Shown here piece by piece: positions 45,799 to 54,968 of a DNA stretch of 64,000 nucleotides. A program made the translations under genes and the position numbers. The notes under the pieces are model-generated. The model saw only the letters and a list, made by a program, of their open reading frames with translations. It did not search any database and was not told the DNA's origin. The stretch spans positions 186,001-250,000 of the forward strand of contig NZ_JACGXS010000005.1 of assembly GCF_014117215.1 (NCBI RefSeq). The letters are read 5' to 3'. This stretch comes from Stenotrophomonas tumulicola. Lineage in GTDB: Bacteria; Pseudomonadota; Gammaproteobacteria; Xanthomonadales; Xanthomonadaceae. How positions within the stretch are numbered: position 1 is the first letter of the stretch; each line of letters starts with the position of its first letter.

Positions 45799-47286
45799 AT
45801 GCCAGACCCTTCCGCTTTGTTCGATTCCGCTGCCGCACGTTCATTGGACGCGCGCGCTTCGGCGCTGGCCGGAGACGCGGGCTGGTCGCTGATGGCTGCC
45901 GCCGGCCAGGCGGCCTGGCAGTGCGTGCTGCAGCACTGGCCCCAGGCGACGACGCTGTGCGTGGTGGTGGGGTCCGGAAACAATGGCGGCGATGGCCTGG
46001 TGCTGGCCATGCATGCACTGCAGGCCGGCCGCCGTGTCCATGTGGTCGGCCTGCCTGGAAAACCACCGGCGACGGCATTGGCGCGGCGCGCTGCGGCCGG
46101 ATTTGAAGCGGCAGGGGGGCATCGCAGCGAATTCGATGGCCACCTGCCGGAAGCCGACGTGCTGGTCGACGCGTTGTTTGGGTTGGGGCTGCAGGACGCG
46201 CCGCGTGGTGATGCGGCGTTGCTGATCGACGCCATCAACGCGCTGGCGGCGCCGGTGCTGGCGCTGGATGTCCCCAGCGGCGTGGATGCCGATCGTGGCA
46301 GCGTGCCCGGCGTGGCGGTGCGCGCAGCGGTGACGCTGCAGTTCATCGTGGCCCACCGTGGCCTGTACACCGGGGATGGGCTGGAGCACGCGGGCGAGCG
46401 CGGGCTTGCACCGCTGGCGTTGCCGGCCGCTGCATGGGAAGGCGTGGGGCCGGCCGCCGAATGCTGGCGGCAGTACCGCCTGCGGGCGCTGTTGCCGCCG
46501 CGGGCCGTCAATGCCCACAAAGGAACATCCGGCCACGTGCTGTGCGTGGGCGGCAACCACGGCAGTGGTGGCGCGCTGTTGCTGAGCGCCCATGCAGCGC
46601 TGCGTGCCGGCGCCGGCCTGGCCAGCCTGGCCACCCGTGCCGAGCACGTCGCAGCAGCGCTGGCGCGCCTGCCGGAGGCCATGTGCCATGCGGTGGACAG
46701 CGATGCAGCACTGCAGCCATTGCTGCAGCGTGCCAGCGTGGTGGCCGTCGGGCCGGGCCTGGGCCAGGACGCATGGGCGCAGGCGCTCTGGCGGGACGTG
46801 CGCGATTGCGGCAAGCCGCTGGTAGTCGATGCGGATGCATTGAACCTGCTGGCGCTTGATCCGCAGGCGCTGCCGCAGGCCGTCCTGACCCCCCATCCCG
46901 GGGAAGCCGCCCGGCTGCTGGAAACCACCACCGCCCGGGTGCAGCACGACCGGTTCGCTGCCGCTGCCGCGCTGGCCCGGCGGTATGGTGCGGTGGTCGT
47001 GCTGAAAGGGGCCGGAAGCCTGGTCGCCGCGCCCAGCGGCCGCACCGCCCTGATCGCCGCCGGCAACCCCGGCATGGCGGTCGGTGGCATGGGCGATCTG
47101 TTGACCGGCATCATCGCGGCCCTGCGTGCGCAGGGGCTGGCGGCCTTCGACGCCGCTGCCACGGGGGCGCTGCTGCATGCCCTGGCAGGCGATGCCGCTG
47201 CGCTCGACGGCGCCCGGGGCCTGCTTCCCACCGATCTGCTGGCGCCGTTGCGCCGGCTCTGCAATCCGGAACCGCCCCATGCTTGA
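45799..47286 (+). CDS. nnrD: Bifunctional NAD(P)HX epimerase / ADP-dependent NAD(P)HX dehydratase
   Basis: A 495-residue metabolite-repair enzyme (E. coli YjeF type). The N-terminal epimerase half (~1-215) has VVVGSGNNGGDGLVLAMHAL and LDVPSGVDADRG; the C-terminal ribokinase-like dehydratase half (~225-490) has HKGTSGHVLCVGGN, DADALNLLA, LTPHPGEAARLL and AAGNPGMAVGGMGDLLTGIIAA. Together they restore hydrated NADH/NADPH to active cofactor, epimerising R to S then dehydrating. Both halves have intact glycine-rich motifs. It overlaps tsaE by 8 bases. First gene of the nnrD-tsaE-amiC-mutL series. Confidence 0.95.
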   Translation: MPDPSALFDSAAARSLDARASALAGDAGWSLMAAAGQAAWQCVLQHWPQATTLCVVVGSGNNGGDGLVLAMHALQAGRRVHVVGLPGKPPATALARRAAAGFEAAGGHRSEFDGHLPEADVLVDALFGLGLQDAPRGDAALLIDAINALAAPVLALDVPSGVDADRGSVPGVAVRAAVTLQFIVAHRGLYTGDGLEHAGERGLAPLALPAAAWEGVGPAAECWRQYRLRALLPPRAVNAHKGTSGHVLCVGGNHGSGGALLLSAHAALRAGAGLASLATRAEHVAAALARLPEAMCHAVDSDAALQPLLQRASVVAVGPGLGQDAWAQALWRDVRDCGKPLVVDADALNLLALDPQALPQAVLTPHPGEAARLLETTTARVQHDRFAAAAALARRYGAVVVLKGAGSLVAAPSGRTALIAAGNPGMAVGGMGDLLTGIIAALRAQGLAAFDAAATGALLHALAGDAAALDGARGLLPTDLLAPLRRLCNPEPPHA

Positions 47287-47761
47287 GCTCTATCTCCCTG
47301 ATCCCGACCACACCGACCTGCTTGGCCAGGTGCTGGCCCGGACCCGTCCACGGCAGGCACTGCTGGAGCTGCAAGGCGACCTGGGCGCCGGCAAATCGAC
47401 CACGGCGCGTGCGCTGCTGCGCGAGCTGGGGGTTGCCGGGGCGATCCGCAGCCCGACCTATACGCTGGTGGAGCGCTACCCGCTGGCCGATGGCAGCGAG
47501 GCCTGGCACCTGGACCTGTATCGCATCGGCGGCGCGGGCGAACTGGATTTCCTCGGCCTGGACGAAGGCAGCGCATCGTTGTGGCTGGTGGAATGGCCCG
47601 AGCGCGGCGCCGGTGCCCTGCCGGCAACCGATCTGCGGCTGGAGCTGGCCATCCAGGACGCAGGACGCCATGCGCGTCTCATCCCCCTAAGCGACGCAGG
47701 GCAGGAATGGGTGACACGGATGCAGTCAAAAGGCGAGTTGCAAGCCCTTTCTGTCGATTGA
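47279..47761 (+). CDS. tsaE: tRNA threonylcarbamoyladenosine biosynthesis ATPase TsaE
   Basis: A 160-residue P-loop ATPase that works with TsaB/TsaD in making t6A37 on ANN-decoding tRNAs. The Walker A is LQGDLGAGKSTTARALLREL, followed by RSPTYTLVERYP and WHLDLYRIGGAGELDFLG, and LWLVEWPERG as the Walker B region: all family signatures. The ATG at 47279 overlaps the last codons of nnrD; longer in-frame starts inside nnrD are rejected. TsaB and TsaD are not in the window. Confidence 0.96.
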   Translation: MLELYLPDPDHTDLLGQVLARTRPRQALLELQGDLGAGKSTTARALLRELGVAGAIRSPTYTLVERYPLADGSEAWHLDLYRIGGAGELDFLGLDEGSASLWLVEWPERGAGALPATDLRLELAIQDAGRHARLIPLSDAGQEWVTRMQSKGELQALSVD

Positions 47762-47842
47762 CCAGAACAAAACGATGAAAGTTACGGATTATTAAGGGAA
47801 AAGGTTTGCAATTCGTTCAGCGCAGTGATTGAATCCTGAGCC

Positions 47843-49414
47843 ATGCGCCTTGGCTCCCGAACCCTCGCCCTTTTTGCCGCCGCCGGATTCGCTCTGGCGA
47901 GCGCTGCTGCGTGGGCAGGAGAGGTCCAGCAGGTGCGGCTGGATGTCGGTGCGACCGGTACCCGTGCGGAAATTTCCCTGGCTGGCAGTGGCGGCTACAA
48001 GACCATCTCACTGGCCGGTCCGAACCGCCTGGTGGTGGATTTCCCGGATTCCAGCGCCGTGCGCAGCCTGAAGCTGCCTGCCGCGCAGGGTGTGGTGACC
48101 GCCGTGCGCACCGGCCAGCCGGTTCCCGGGACGTTCCGGGTGGTGTTCGACCTGGCCGACAACGTCGCTCCGTTCAAGCCGCAGATGCAGCGGCAGGGCA
48201 ACGAATCCAGGCTGGTCATCGAATGGCCGGGCGATGCGCCGGCCAGCGTGGCCAGCGCGGCCCCGGCAGCGCCCATGCCCACCGCCCCGCAGCCGCGCAG
48301 CGATGCCGCCCGTGCCACCGCGCTGCTGACCGCGCAGGTGCAGCAACAGGCCAGTGCCAGCGCGGCCGTTCCAGCGTCTCCTTCCGCCCCGACGGCCTCC
48401 ACGACAGCCGCCAACGCGGCCGCCGCAGGCGCCACGGCCACGGCCAGCCCGTCGGCACCCTCGCCGGCAGCGATCCTTGCCGGGCAGGCGACGCCACAGC
48501 AGCCACCCGGGACCACCATTGCCGGCACCATGCCGACCCGGACCGGTGCCGCGGCCAATGTCGCCAGTGCGGCGCCGGCACCGGAAAGCGCGCCCGCTCC
48601 GCCGCGGCCGAGCATGCCCAGCGATGCCTCGCGCGTGCGCATGACCACCGGCATGCGTCCGCTGGTGGTGGCGATCGACGCCGGCCACGGCGGGCAGGAT
48701 CCCGGTGCGGTCGGGCCCAGCGGCAAGCGCGAGAAAGACATCACCCTGGCGGTGGCCCGTGAACTGGCGCGGCAGGTCAATGCCATGCCGGGCCTGAAGG
48801 CCTACCTGACCCGCGACAGCGATGTATTCATTCCACTGCCGATGCGCGCCCAGAAGGCGCGCGCGGCCAAGGCCGACATCTTCGTCTCGATCCATGCCGA
48901 CGCGGCGGAGAATCGTGCCGCGCGCGGTTCGTCGGTGTATGTGCTGTCGACCAAGGGCGCTTCCTCGCAGCGTGCGCGCTGGCTGGCGGACAAGGAAAAC
49001 GCCGCCGACCTGATCGGTGGTGTCAGCCTGCAGCGGACCGAAGGCACCCTGGCCAACGTATTGCTGGACCTGGCCCAGAGTGGCTACATGAAAGCTTCCG
49101 AAGACGCCGCAACGCATGTGCTGGGTGGCCTCAAGCGCATCGGCAACAACCACAAGCCGAACATCGAGCGCGCCAACTTCGCCGTGCTGCGTACCTCGGA
49201 CATGCCGGCGATGCTGGTGGAAACGGCCTTCATCTCCAATCCGGACGAGGAACGCCGCCTGATGGATCCGGCCTACCAGCGCAAGATCGCCGCGGCAGTG
49301 CTGGATGGCGTCAACGTATTCTTTACCCGCCAGCCACCGCCGGGCACGTTGTATGCCGCCCGTGCGCAGGCGGAGATGGAAGCGGCCAGCACCGTGGCCG
49401 GCGGCAGCAAGTAA
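47843..49414 (+). CDS. amiC: N-acetylmuramoyl-L-alanine amidase with AMIN domain
   Basis: A 523-residue periplasmic enzyme that splits septal peptidoglycan by cutting the MurNAc-L-Ala bond. Signal peptide 1-~25; AMIN domain (~28-130) that targets the septum; a long Ala/Pro/Thr-rich linker (~135-265); then the amidase_3 domain with AIDAGHGGQDPGAVG (His and Glu zinc ligands), DIFVSIHADAAENRAARG and MLVETAFISNPDEERRL. The architecture matches AmiB/AmiC of E. coli, which are activated by EnvC/NlpD; no LysM is visible. The linker is unusually long. It belongs to the nnrD-tsaE-amiC-mutL neighbourhood. Confidence 0.94.
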   Translation: MRLGSRTLALFAAAGFALASAAAWAGEVQQVRLDVGATGTRAEISLAGSGGYKTISLAGPNRLVVDFPDSSAVRSLKLPAAQGVVTAVRTGQPVPGTFRVVFDLADNVAPFKPQMQRQGNESRLVIEWPGDAPASVASAAPAAPMPTAPQPRSDAARATALLTAQVQQQASASAAVPASPSAPTASTTAANAAAAGATATASPSAPSPAAILAGQATPQQPPGTTIAGTMPTRTGAAANVASAAPAPESAPAPPRPSMPSDASRVRMTTGMRPLVVAIDAGHGGQDPGAVGPSGKREKDITLAVARELARQVNAMPGLKAYLTRDSDVFIPLPMRAQKARAAKADIFVSIHADAAENRAARGSSVYVLSTKGASSQRARWLADKENAADLIGGVSLQRTEGTLANVLLDLAQSGYMKASEDAATHVLGGLKRIGNNHKPNIERANFAVLRTSDMPAMLVETAFISNPDEERRLMDPAYQRKIAAAVLDGVNVFFTRQPPPGTLYAARAQAEMEAASTVAGGSK

Positions 49415-49522
49415 GGCGCGCCCGGCGGGCGCGTCCTGGCTCCGCTATCATCGGTGCATGACGCCAGCATGCACCTTCCCGATTCCGCATCTTCCTGTCC
49501 GCCGCTCCGGCCGGGGCGGGAA

Positions 49523-51403
49523 ATGAGCGCGACCATCCGGCCCCTGCCGGACATCCTGATCAACCAGATTGCTGCAGGTGAGGTGGTAGAGCGGCCCGCA
49601 TCGGTGGTCAAGGAACTGGTGGAGAACGCCATCGATGCCGGCGCGACCCGCGTGGACATCGACCTGGAGGAAGGTGGCGTACGCCTGATCCGCATCCGCG
49701 ACAATGGCAGTGGCATCGCCGCCACGCAGCTGCCTCTGGCGGTCTCGCGGCACGCCACCAGCAAGATCGCCAGCCTGGACGACCTGGAGGCGGTGGCCAC
49801 GCTGGGATTTCGCGGCGAAGCGCTGCCTTCCATCGCATCGGTCAGCCGTTTCACCCTGGCCTCGCGGCGGGCTGACGATGAACATGGTGCTGCGTTGCAG
49901 ATCGAAGGCGGCAAGCTGGGCGACGTACTGCCGCGCGCGCATGCACCAGGCACCACGGTGGAAGTGCGCGAACTGTTCTACAACGTGCCGGCACGCCGTA
50001 AATTCCTGCGGGCCGAACGCACCGAACTGGGGCATATCGAAGAGTGGCTGCGTTCGCTGGCACTGGCGCGTCCCGACGTGGAACTGCGGGTGTCGCACAA
50101 CGGCAAGGCGTCGCGCCGCTACAAGCCCGGCGATCTGTATTCGGATGCGCGGCTGGGCGAGACGCTGGGCGAGGACTTCGCGGCCCAGGCCCTGCGCGTG
50201 GACCACGGCGGGGCCGGCCTGCGCCTGCATGGCTGGATCGCACAGCCGCATTACTCGCGTGCCAGCACCGACCAGCAGTACCTGTACGTCAATGGCCGTT
50301 CGGTACGCGACCGTAGCGTCGCCCACGCGGTGAAAATGGCCTACGGCGATGTGCTTTTCCACGGACGCCACCCGGCCTATGTGCTGTTCCTGGAGCTTGA
50401 TCCAACCCGTGTGGACGTCAACGTGCACCCGGCCAAGCACGAGGTGCGGTTCCGTGATTCGCGCCTGGTGCATGATTTCGTCTACCGCACCTTGAAGGAT
50501 GCGCTGGCCGATACCCGGGCGGGCATGAGCGCGCACGAGATCGGTACGGGCAGCGTGGCACCGGAGGCGGCCGCCGGAGCTGCCGCGGCGGCAGGCTGGG
50601 AACTGGCCCGCGGCGGTGCGTCCAGCCTGGGCACAGCTGCGGGCGGAGGCGGCTTTGGCAACTGGCGCGGACAACAGTCGCCACTGGGCCTGCAGGTGGC
50701 CGACGCGCCTGCAGCCTATGCTGCGTTGTATGCAGGGGGAACCGGGGCAGGGCCGGCTGCGGCGCTGCCGCCGATGCCAAGCGAGCACGGCCTGCCGGTG
50801 ACCAGTGCGGAAGCCGGGGTGCCGCCGCTCGGCTATGCGATCGCGCAGCTGCATGGCATCTACATCCTGGCCGAGAATGCGGAAGGCCTCATCGTGGTGG
50901 ACATGCATGCCGCGCACGAGCGCATCGGTTACGAGCGCCTGAAGACGGCGCACGATGGCATCGGCCTGCACGCCCAGCCGCTGCTGGTACCGATCACGCT
51001 GGCGGTCGGCGAGCGCGATGCAGATACCGCCGAGCGCGAAGCGGAAACGTTGGTCGCGCTGGGCTTCGACGTGACCCGCGCCGGTCCAGGTTCCCTGCAC
51101 GTGCGCAGCATTCCGGCACTGCTGGCCAATGCCGAGCCCGAGGGCCTGCTGCGCGACGTGCTGACCGACCTGCGTGAGCATGGGCAGTCCCGGCGCATCG
51201 CCACCGCGCGCGATGAACTGCTGTCCACGATGGCATGCCACGGTGCGGTGCGCGCCAACCGGCGGCTGACGGTTCCAGAGATGAACGCGCTGCTGCGCGA
51301 CATGGAAATCACCGAACGCTCAGGCCAGTGCAACCATGGCCGGCCGACATGGGCACGCTTTTCGCTGGCGGAGATCGACCGCTGGTTCCTGCGCGGACGT
51401 TGA
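49523..51403 (+). CDS. mutL: DNA mismatch repair protein MutL (with endonuclease motif)
   Basis: A 626-residue GHL ATPase linking MutS mismatch recognition to strand removal. The N-terminal ATPase has [11 protein letters not shown] (catalytic Glu34), DNGSGI and [14 protein letters not shown]; a transducer domain with [12 protein letters not shown] follows; then a Gly/Ala-rich linker (~340-420) and a C-terminal dimerisation domain. D460-M-H-A-x2-E466-x4-E471 matches the DQHA(X)2E(X)4E metal-binding motif of nicking MutLs found where MutH is absent. The ATG at 49523 starts [20 protein letters not shown]; an upstream in-frame extension is not conserved. Confidence 0.96.
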   Translation: MSATIRPLPDILINQIAAGEVVERPASVVKELVENAIDAGATRVDIDLEEGGVRLIRIRDNGSGIAATQLPLAVSRHATSKIASLDDLEAVATLGFRGEALPSIASVSRFTLASRRADDEHGAALQIEGGKLGDVLPRAHAPGTTVEVRELFYNVPARRKFLRAERTELGHIEEWLRSLALARPDVELRVSHNGKASRRYKPGDLYSDARLGETLGEDFAAQALRVDHGGAGLRLHGWIAQPHYSRASTDQQYLYVNGRSVRDRSVAHAVKMAYGDVLFHGRHPAYVLFLELDPTRVDVNVHPAKHEVRFRDSRLVHDFVYRTLKDALADTRAGMSAHEIGTGSVAPEAAAGAAAAAGWELARGGASSLGTAAGGGGFGNWRGQQSPLGLQVADAPAAYAALYAGGTGAGPAAALPPMPSEHGLPVTSAEAGVPPLGYAIAQLHGIYILAENAEGLIVVDMHAAHERIGYERLKTAHDGIGLHAQPLLVPITLAVGERDADTAEREAETLVALGFDVTRAGPGSLHVRSIPALLANAEPEGLLRDVLTDLREHGQSRRIATARDELLSTMACHGAVRANRRLTVPEMNALLRDMEITERSGQCNHGRPTWARFSLAEIDRWFLRGR

Positions 51404-51414
51404 AGGGGATGACG

Positions 51415-52350
51415 ATGGGGAAGAGGACAGGGGGCGGCCTGCTGCTGGCCCTGCTGCTGGCCGGTTGCGGTGGGTCGCCGGCGGAAACCGGGCCTGCCGT
51501 CATGGAGGATCCGGCATTCGAGACCGCGCAACAGCAATGGCGCATGCAGCGTTACACCGAGCTGACGGCCGCTGATGGCTGGACTGCGCTGGTCGGGCTG
51601 CATTGGCTCGAGCACAAGGCGCACTACATCGGCCACGGCCCGGGCAACGGCATCCGGCTGGCGGTAGGGCCGGACAAACTCGGCATGGTCCGCCGCCAGG
51701 GGGATGGCTGGACGTTCACGCCCGAGCACGGCGTGGCTGCGAGCATCGAAGGCGCGGCGTTGACCGGCCCTGTCGCCTTCCGTGGCGACCACGATGCTGC
51801 GCCGACGCGGATCACGTTCGATGATGGCAAGGGCCAGCTCAGCCTGATCCAGCGCGGCGGGCGTGCCGCGCTGCGGGTGAAGCATGCCGATGCGGCGTCG
51901 CGCCTTGGCTTCACCGGCCTGGAATACTGGCCCGGCGGCAGCGCCTGGCAGGTGCACGCTCGGTTCCTGCCGCATCCGCCGGGGCGCACCCTGCCCATCG
52001 TGGACATCACCGGCCTCACCACTGCCATGCCCAACGCGGGCGCGGTGGAGTTCGAACACGGCGGCCAGCACTATCGCATCGAAGCCATTGCCGAACCGGG
52101 GGCGCCGCTGTTCCTGATCTTCGCCGACCGTACCAGCGGCCACGGCAGCTATCCTGCCGGACGCTACCTGGATACCGCGGCACCCACGGCAGATGGCCAT
52201 GTGATGGTGGACTTCAACCACGCCTACAATCCCCCCTGCGCCTTCACTCCGTTCGCGACCTGTCCCCTGGCACCACCGGAAAACCGGCTGGACCTGCGCG
52301 TGGAAGCGGGTGAGCGTGCTTATCACCCACCCAAGGAGAACGCGCCATGA
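51415..52350 (+). CDS. DUF1684 lipoprotein
   Basis: A 311-residue protein with lipoprotein signal (1-~18, lipobox LLAGCG) and a DUF1684 domain over most of the rest. Conserved features are LHWLEHKAHYIGHGPGNGIRL, GLEYWPGGSAWQV and VDFNHAYNPPCAFTPFATCPLAPPENRLD, near-identical to the family's C-terminal signature. The function is unknown. ATG at 51415 is taken because AAGGGG is then six bases away; 51409 abuts it. It begins 12 bases after mutL and overlaps the next gene by 4 bases, so it belongs to the same operon. Confidence 0.9.
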   Translation: MGKRTGGGLLLALLLAGCGGSPAETGPAVMEDPAFETAQQQWRMQRYTELTAADGWTALVGLHWLEHKAHYIGHGPGNGIRLAVGPDKLGMVRRQGDGWTFTPEHGVAASIEGAALTGPVAFRGDHDAAPTRITFDDGKGQLSLIQRGGRAALRVKHADAASRLGFTGLEYWPGGSAWQVHARFLPHPPGRTLPIVDITGLTTAMPNAGAVEFEHGGQHYRIEAIAEPGAPLFLIFADRTSGHGSYPAGRYLDTAAPTADGHVMVDFNHAYNPPCAFTPFATCPLAPPENRLDLRVEAGERAYHPPKENAP

Positions 52351-53288
52351 TGCGTGTCGTTTCGCGATGGACGCTGTCATCCCTGCTGTTGCTCGCCACC
52401 TGCTTGTGCGCGAGCGTGCACGCGGCGCCGGCAACCCCATCGCCGGCAGCAGGACAGGCCGCGCCGGAACCCCTGCTGTGGACGGTAAGCGGGGCCGGCG
52501 ATGCGCGGCTGTACCTGCTGGGCTCGTTCCACCTGCTGAGCGCGGACGATTATCCGCTGGCGCCTGAAGCGGACCAGGCCTTCGACGCCGCGCGCCGGGT
52601 GGTGTTCGAATTGTCGGCCGAGGACATGGCCTCTCCGGACCTTGCCAGCAAGATGGTGCAGGCGGCGATGCGCACCGATGGCAGCGAACTGCGCCGCGAC
52701 CTGGGCGACGCGACCTGGGCCCGGCTGCAGGACTATGCGACGAAAAATGCCTTGCCGCTGGCACAGATGCAGGGCCTCAAGCCCTGGTTCGTCGGCCTCA
52801 GCATCAGCATCGCGCAGATGCAGAAGATGGGCCTGGACCCGGAACTCGGGCTGGACAAGCACTTCATGGACCGGGCTTCCAAGGCCGGCAAGCCGGTGGT
52901 CGGGCTGGAGAACATCGACACCCAGATAGCGGTGCTGTCCGGCATGGGCGAGACCGAGCAGAAGCAGATGGTCGAAGAGGCCCTGGAGCAGGCCGACAAG
53001 GGCGATGCGGAGATCCGTGCACTGCACGACGCCTGGCGGCGTGGCGATGATGCGGTGATGTGGAACCGGATGGCAATGGAGATGAAGGCTGAGTATCCGC
53101 AGCTGTACCAGCGCATCAACAGCGACCGCAATGACGCCTGGTTGCCGAAGCTGGAAAGCTGGCTGCAGGCCGGGCAGGGCGGCACGCTGGTGGTGGTGGG
53201 CAGCCTGCACCTGCTGGGTAGCGATGGCGTGGTGGAGAAGCTGCGCGCCAAGGGCTACAAGGTGGAGCGGGTGCGCAGCAAGCGCTGA
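52347..53288 (+). CDS. TraB/GumN-family protein
   Basis: A 313-residue exported protein (signal peptide 1-~26, VHAAP). The TraB/GumN fold is seen from its two duplicated GSxH motifs, LLGSFHLLS (~57) and VVGSLHLLG (~289), and GLENIDTQI in the middle. The Tiki/TraB clan includes metal-dependent proteases; GumN lies at the end of the Xanthomonas xanthan cluster but its role is unclear. Here it overlaps the DUF1684 gene by ATGA, ending the mutL operon with a strong terminator. Confidence 0.88.
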   Translation: MMRVVSRWTLSSLLLLATCLCASVHAAPATPSPAAGQAAPEPLLWTVSGAGDARLYLLGSFHLLSADDYPLAPEADQAFDAARRVVFELSAEDMASPDLASKMVQAAMRTDGSELRRDLGDATWARLQDYATKNALPLAQMQGLKPWFVGLSISIAQMQKMGLDPELGLDKHFMDRASKAGKPVVGLENIDTQIAVLSGMGETEQKQMVEEALEQADKGDAEIRALHDAWRRGDDAVMWNRMAMEMKAEYPQLYQRINSDRNDAWLPKLESWLQAGQGGTLVVVGSLHLLGSDGVVEKLRAKGYKVERVRSKR

Positions 53289-53309
53289 GTATCCGTGGGC
53301 CTGAAGCAG

Positions 53310-53345
53310 GAACGGCGCGCCCGATGGCGCGCCGTTCTGTTTTTC
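53310..53345 (+). terminator. Rho-independent terminator of the nnrD-mutL operon
   Basis: GAACGGCGCGCC, loop CGAT, GGCGCGCCGTTC (perfect 12 bp) followed by TGTTTTTCC. Confidence 0.9.
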
Positions 53346-53393
53346 CCCGGCATGCATCGGCCATCGGCCGGGCGTGCGGCGGTTCCCGCTGGA

Positions 53394-53960
53394 TCAGCGG
53401 CCACGGCCCTTGCTGCCGGTCGGGCCGGCAGTCTCGGTGGGCTTGCGCTCGCCGGCAGCAGGAGCGGGACGCGGAGCGCCGCCCATGCCCGCACCGGTTC
53501 CGGTACCGCCCGGGCGCGCGCCGAAGCCGCTGCCCATGTTGCGCTGGAACTCCTGCCACAGTTCGAGGTTGCGCTCGGTCAGCTGGTTCATCATCGCCCA
53601 CGGCGTCTGGCCAAGCAAGTTGCCCATCTGCTGGCGGAACTGTTGCTGCTGGTCCAGGAACACCTGCATGCTGCGCTCCAGGTAGTTGCCCATGAAGCCT
53701 TGCAGGGAATCGCCATAGAACCGGATCAACTGGCTCAGCAGCTGGGTGGAGAGCATCGGCTCACCGTCCTGCTCCTGGTCGGCGATGATCTGCAGCAGCA
53801 CCGAGCGGGTCAGGTCGTTGCCGCTCTTTGCGTCGCGGACCTCGAAATCTTCGCCGTCGAGGATCAGCTGGCGCACATCCTCTATCGTGATGTAGCTGGA
53901 GATCTCGGTGTCGTACAAACGGCGGTTGGGATACTTCTTGATGATGCGTGTAGCAGCCAT
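53394..53960 (-). CDS. phaR: Polyhydroxyalkanoate synthesis repressor PhaR
   Basis: A 188-residue DNA- and PHB-binding regulator. The N-terminal DNA-binding domain begins AATRIIKKYPNRRLYDTEISSYITIEDV, the PHB accumulation regulatory domain follows (FYGDSLQGFMGNYLERSMQ), then an Ala/Gly/Pro-rich tail with no order (~150-188). PhaR represses phasin and PHB genes until granules form. The ATG at 53960 gives the conserved start. It lies downstream of phaB on the same strand; no phaC, phaA or phasin gene is in the window. Confidence 0.94.
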   Translation of the reverse strand: MAATRIIKKYPNRRLYDTEISSYITIEDVRQLILDGEDFEVRDAKSGNDLTRSVLLQIIADQEQDGEPMLSTQLLSQLIRFYGDSLQGFMGNYLERSMQVFLDQQQQFRQQMGNLLGQTPWAMMNQLTERNLELWQEFQRNMGSGFGARPGGTGTGAGMGGAPRPAPAAGERKPTETAGPTGSKGRGR

Positions 53961-54164
53961 GAAGCAAGCACTCGTCACAGTAGACGCGCAGCATGGCGCA
54001 GCGCAGCAGCTCTTGCAACGGCCATCGGACCTGGTGGTGGGCTTTTTGCCGCATTTCATGTTGCGCAGCAAGGCTTTCCATGCTGCGCAGCATTTTCCAT
54101 GGCGGTCCAGTGGGCGCCATCGCCGCCGGGCCGGTGCCAACCCGCGCAGGCAGTGGCCGATGGC

Positions 54165-54905
54165 TCACCAGCCCATGTGGTGGCCGCCGTTGATGTCCAG
54201 GTTGCTGCCGGTGATCCAGGCGGCTTCATCGGCTACCAGGAAGGAGACGCCGTAAGCGATTTCTTCCGGCTTGCCCAGCCGTCCGGTGGGGATGTCGGCG
54301 ATGATTTTCGCGCGCACTTCCTCCGGAACCGCCATGACCATGTCGGTGGCCACGTACCCGGGTGAAATCGTATTGACGGTGATGCCGAAACCAGCATTCT
54401 CGCGCGCCAGTGAGATGGTGAAACCGTGCATGCCGGCCTTGGCCGCGGCGTAGTTGGCCTGGCCATACTGGCCCTTCAGTCCATTGATGGAGCTGATCTG
54501 GATGACCCGGCCCCAGCCCCGGCGGCGCATGCCCTCGATCACCGGGCGGGTGACGTTGAACACTGAATTGAGGTTGGTGTTGATCACCTCGTGCCATTGT
54601 TCGGCGCGCATGCGGTGGAAGGTGGTGTCGCGGGTAATGCCGGCATTGTTGACCAGGATCTCGACCGGGCCGAGCTCGGCTTCCACCGCACGGATCATGG
54701 CCTCGGCGCTGTCCGGGCTGGCGACATCGCCGGGAACCAGGGTGATGGCATACCCGCGGGCGGCCATGGCCTGCTGCCAGGCCAGTGCCTTGGCGTGGTC
54801 GCGGTAGTTGGTGGCGACCTGGTGGCCCTGGTCGGCCAGGCGTTGGCAGATGGCGGTACCGATGCCGCCGGTGCCGCCGGTGACCAGTGCGACGCGTGAA
54901 GTCAT
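54165..54905 (-). CDS. phaB: Acetoacetyl-CoA reductase (PhaB, SDR family)
   Basis: A 246-residue short-chain dehydrogenase reducing acetoacetyl-CoA to (R)-3-hydroxybutyryl-CoA with NADPH for polyhydroxybutyrate. TGGTGGIG is the cofactor motif, NNAG follows, and the catalytic Ser-Tyr-Lys are in SSINGLKGQYGQANYAAAKAG. QISSINGLKGQ and the C-terminal SNLDINGGHHMGW are typical of PhaB and separate it from FabG. The start at 54905 is chosen over an upstream extension that lacks homology. It lies 204 bases upstream of phaR. Confidence 0.93.
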   Translation of the reverse strand: MTSRVALVTGGTGGIGTAICQRLADQGHQVATNYRDHAKALAWQQAMAARGYAITLVPGDVASPDSAEAMIRAVEAELGPVEILVNNAGITRDTTFHRMRAEQWHEVINTNLNSVFNVTRPVIEGMRRRGWGRVIQISSINGLKGQYGQANYAAAKAGMHGFTISLARENAGFGITVNTISPGYVATDMVMAVPEEVRAKIIADIPTGRLGKPEEIAYGVSFLVADEAAWITGSNLDINGGHHMGW

Positions 54906-54968
54906 GCTGCGCTTCCGAAAATCAGGAGGGAGGGCGTGATTCTGCAACATCGGCGCCCCGCGTGCGCT

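Noticed and set aside
47762..47842. Micro-gene ATG AAA GTT ACG GAT TAT TAA before amiC
   Set aside because: Only six codons, no ribosome-binding site, and the AT-rich stretch is more likely part of the amiC promoter/leader.
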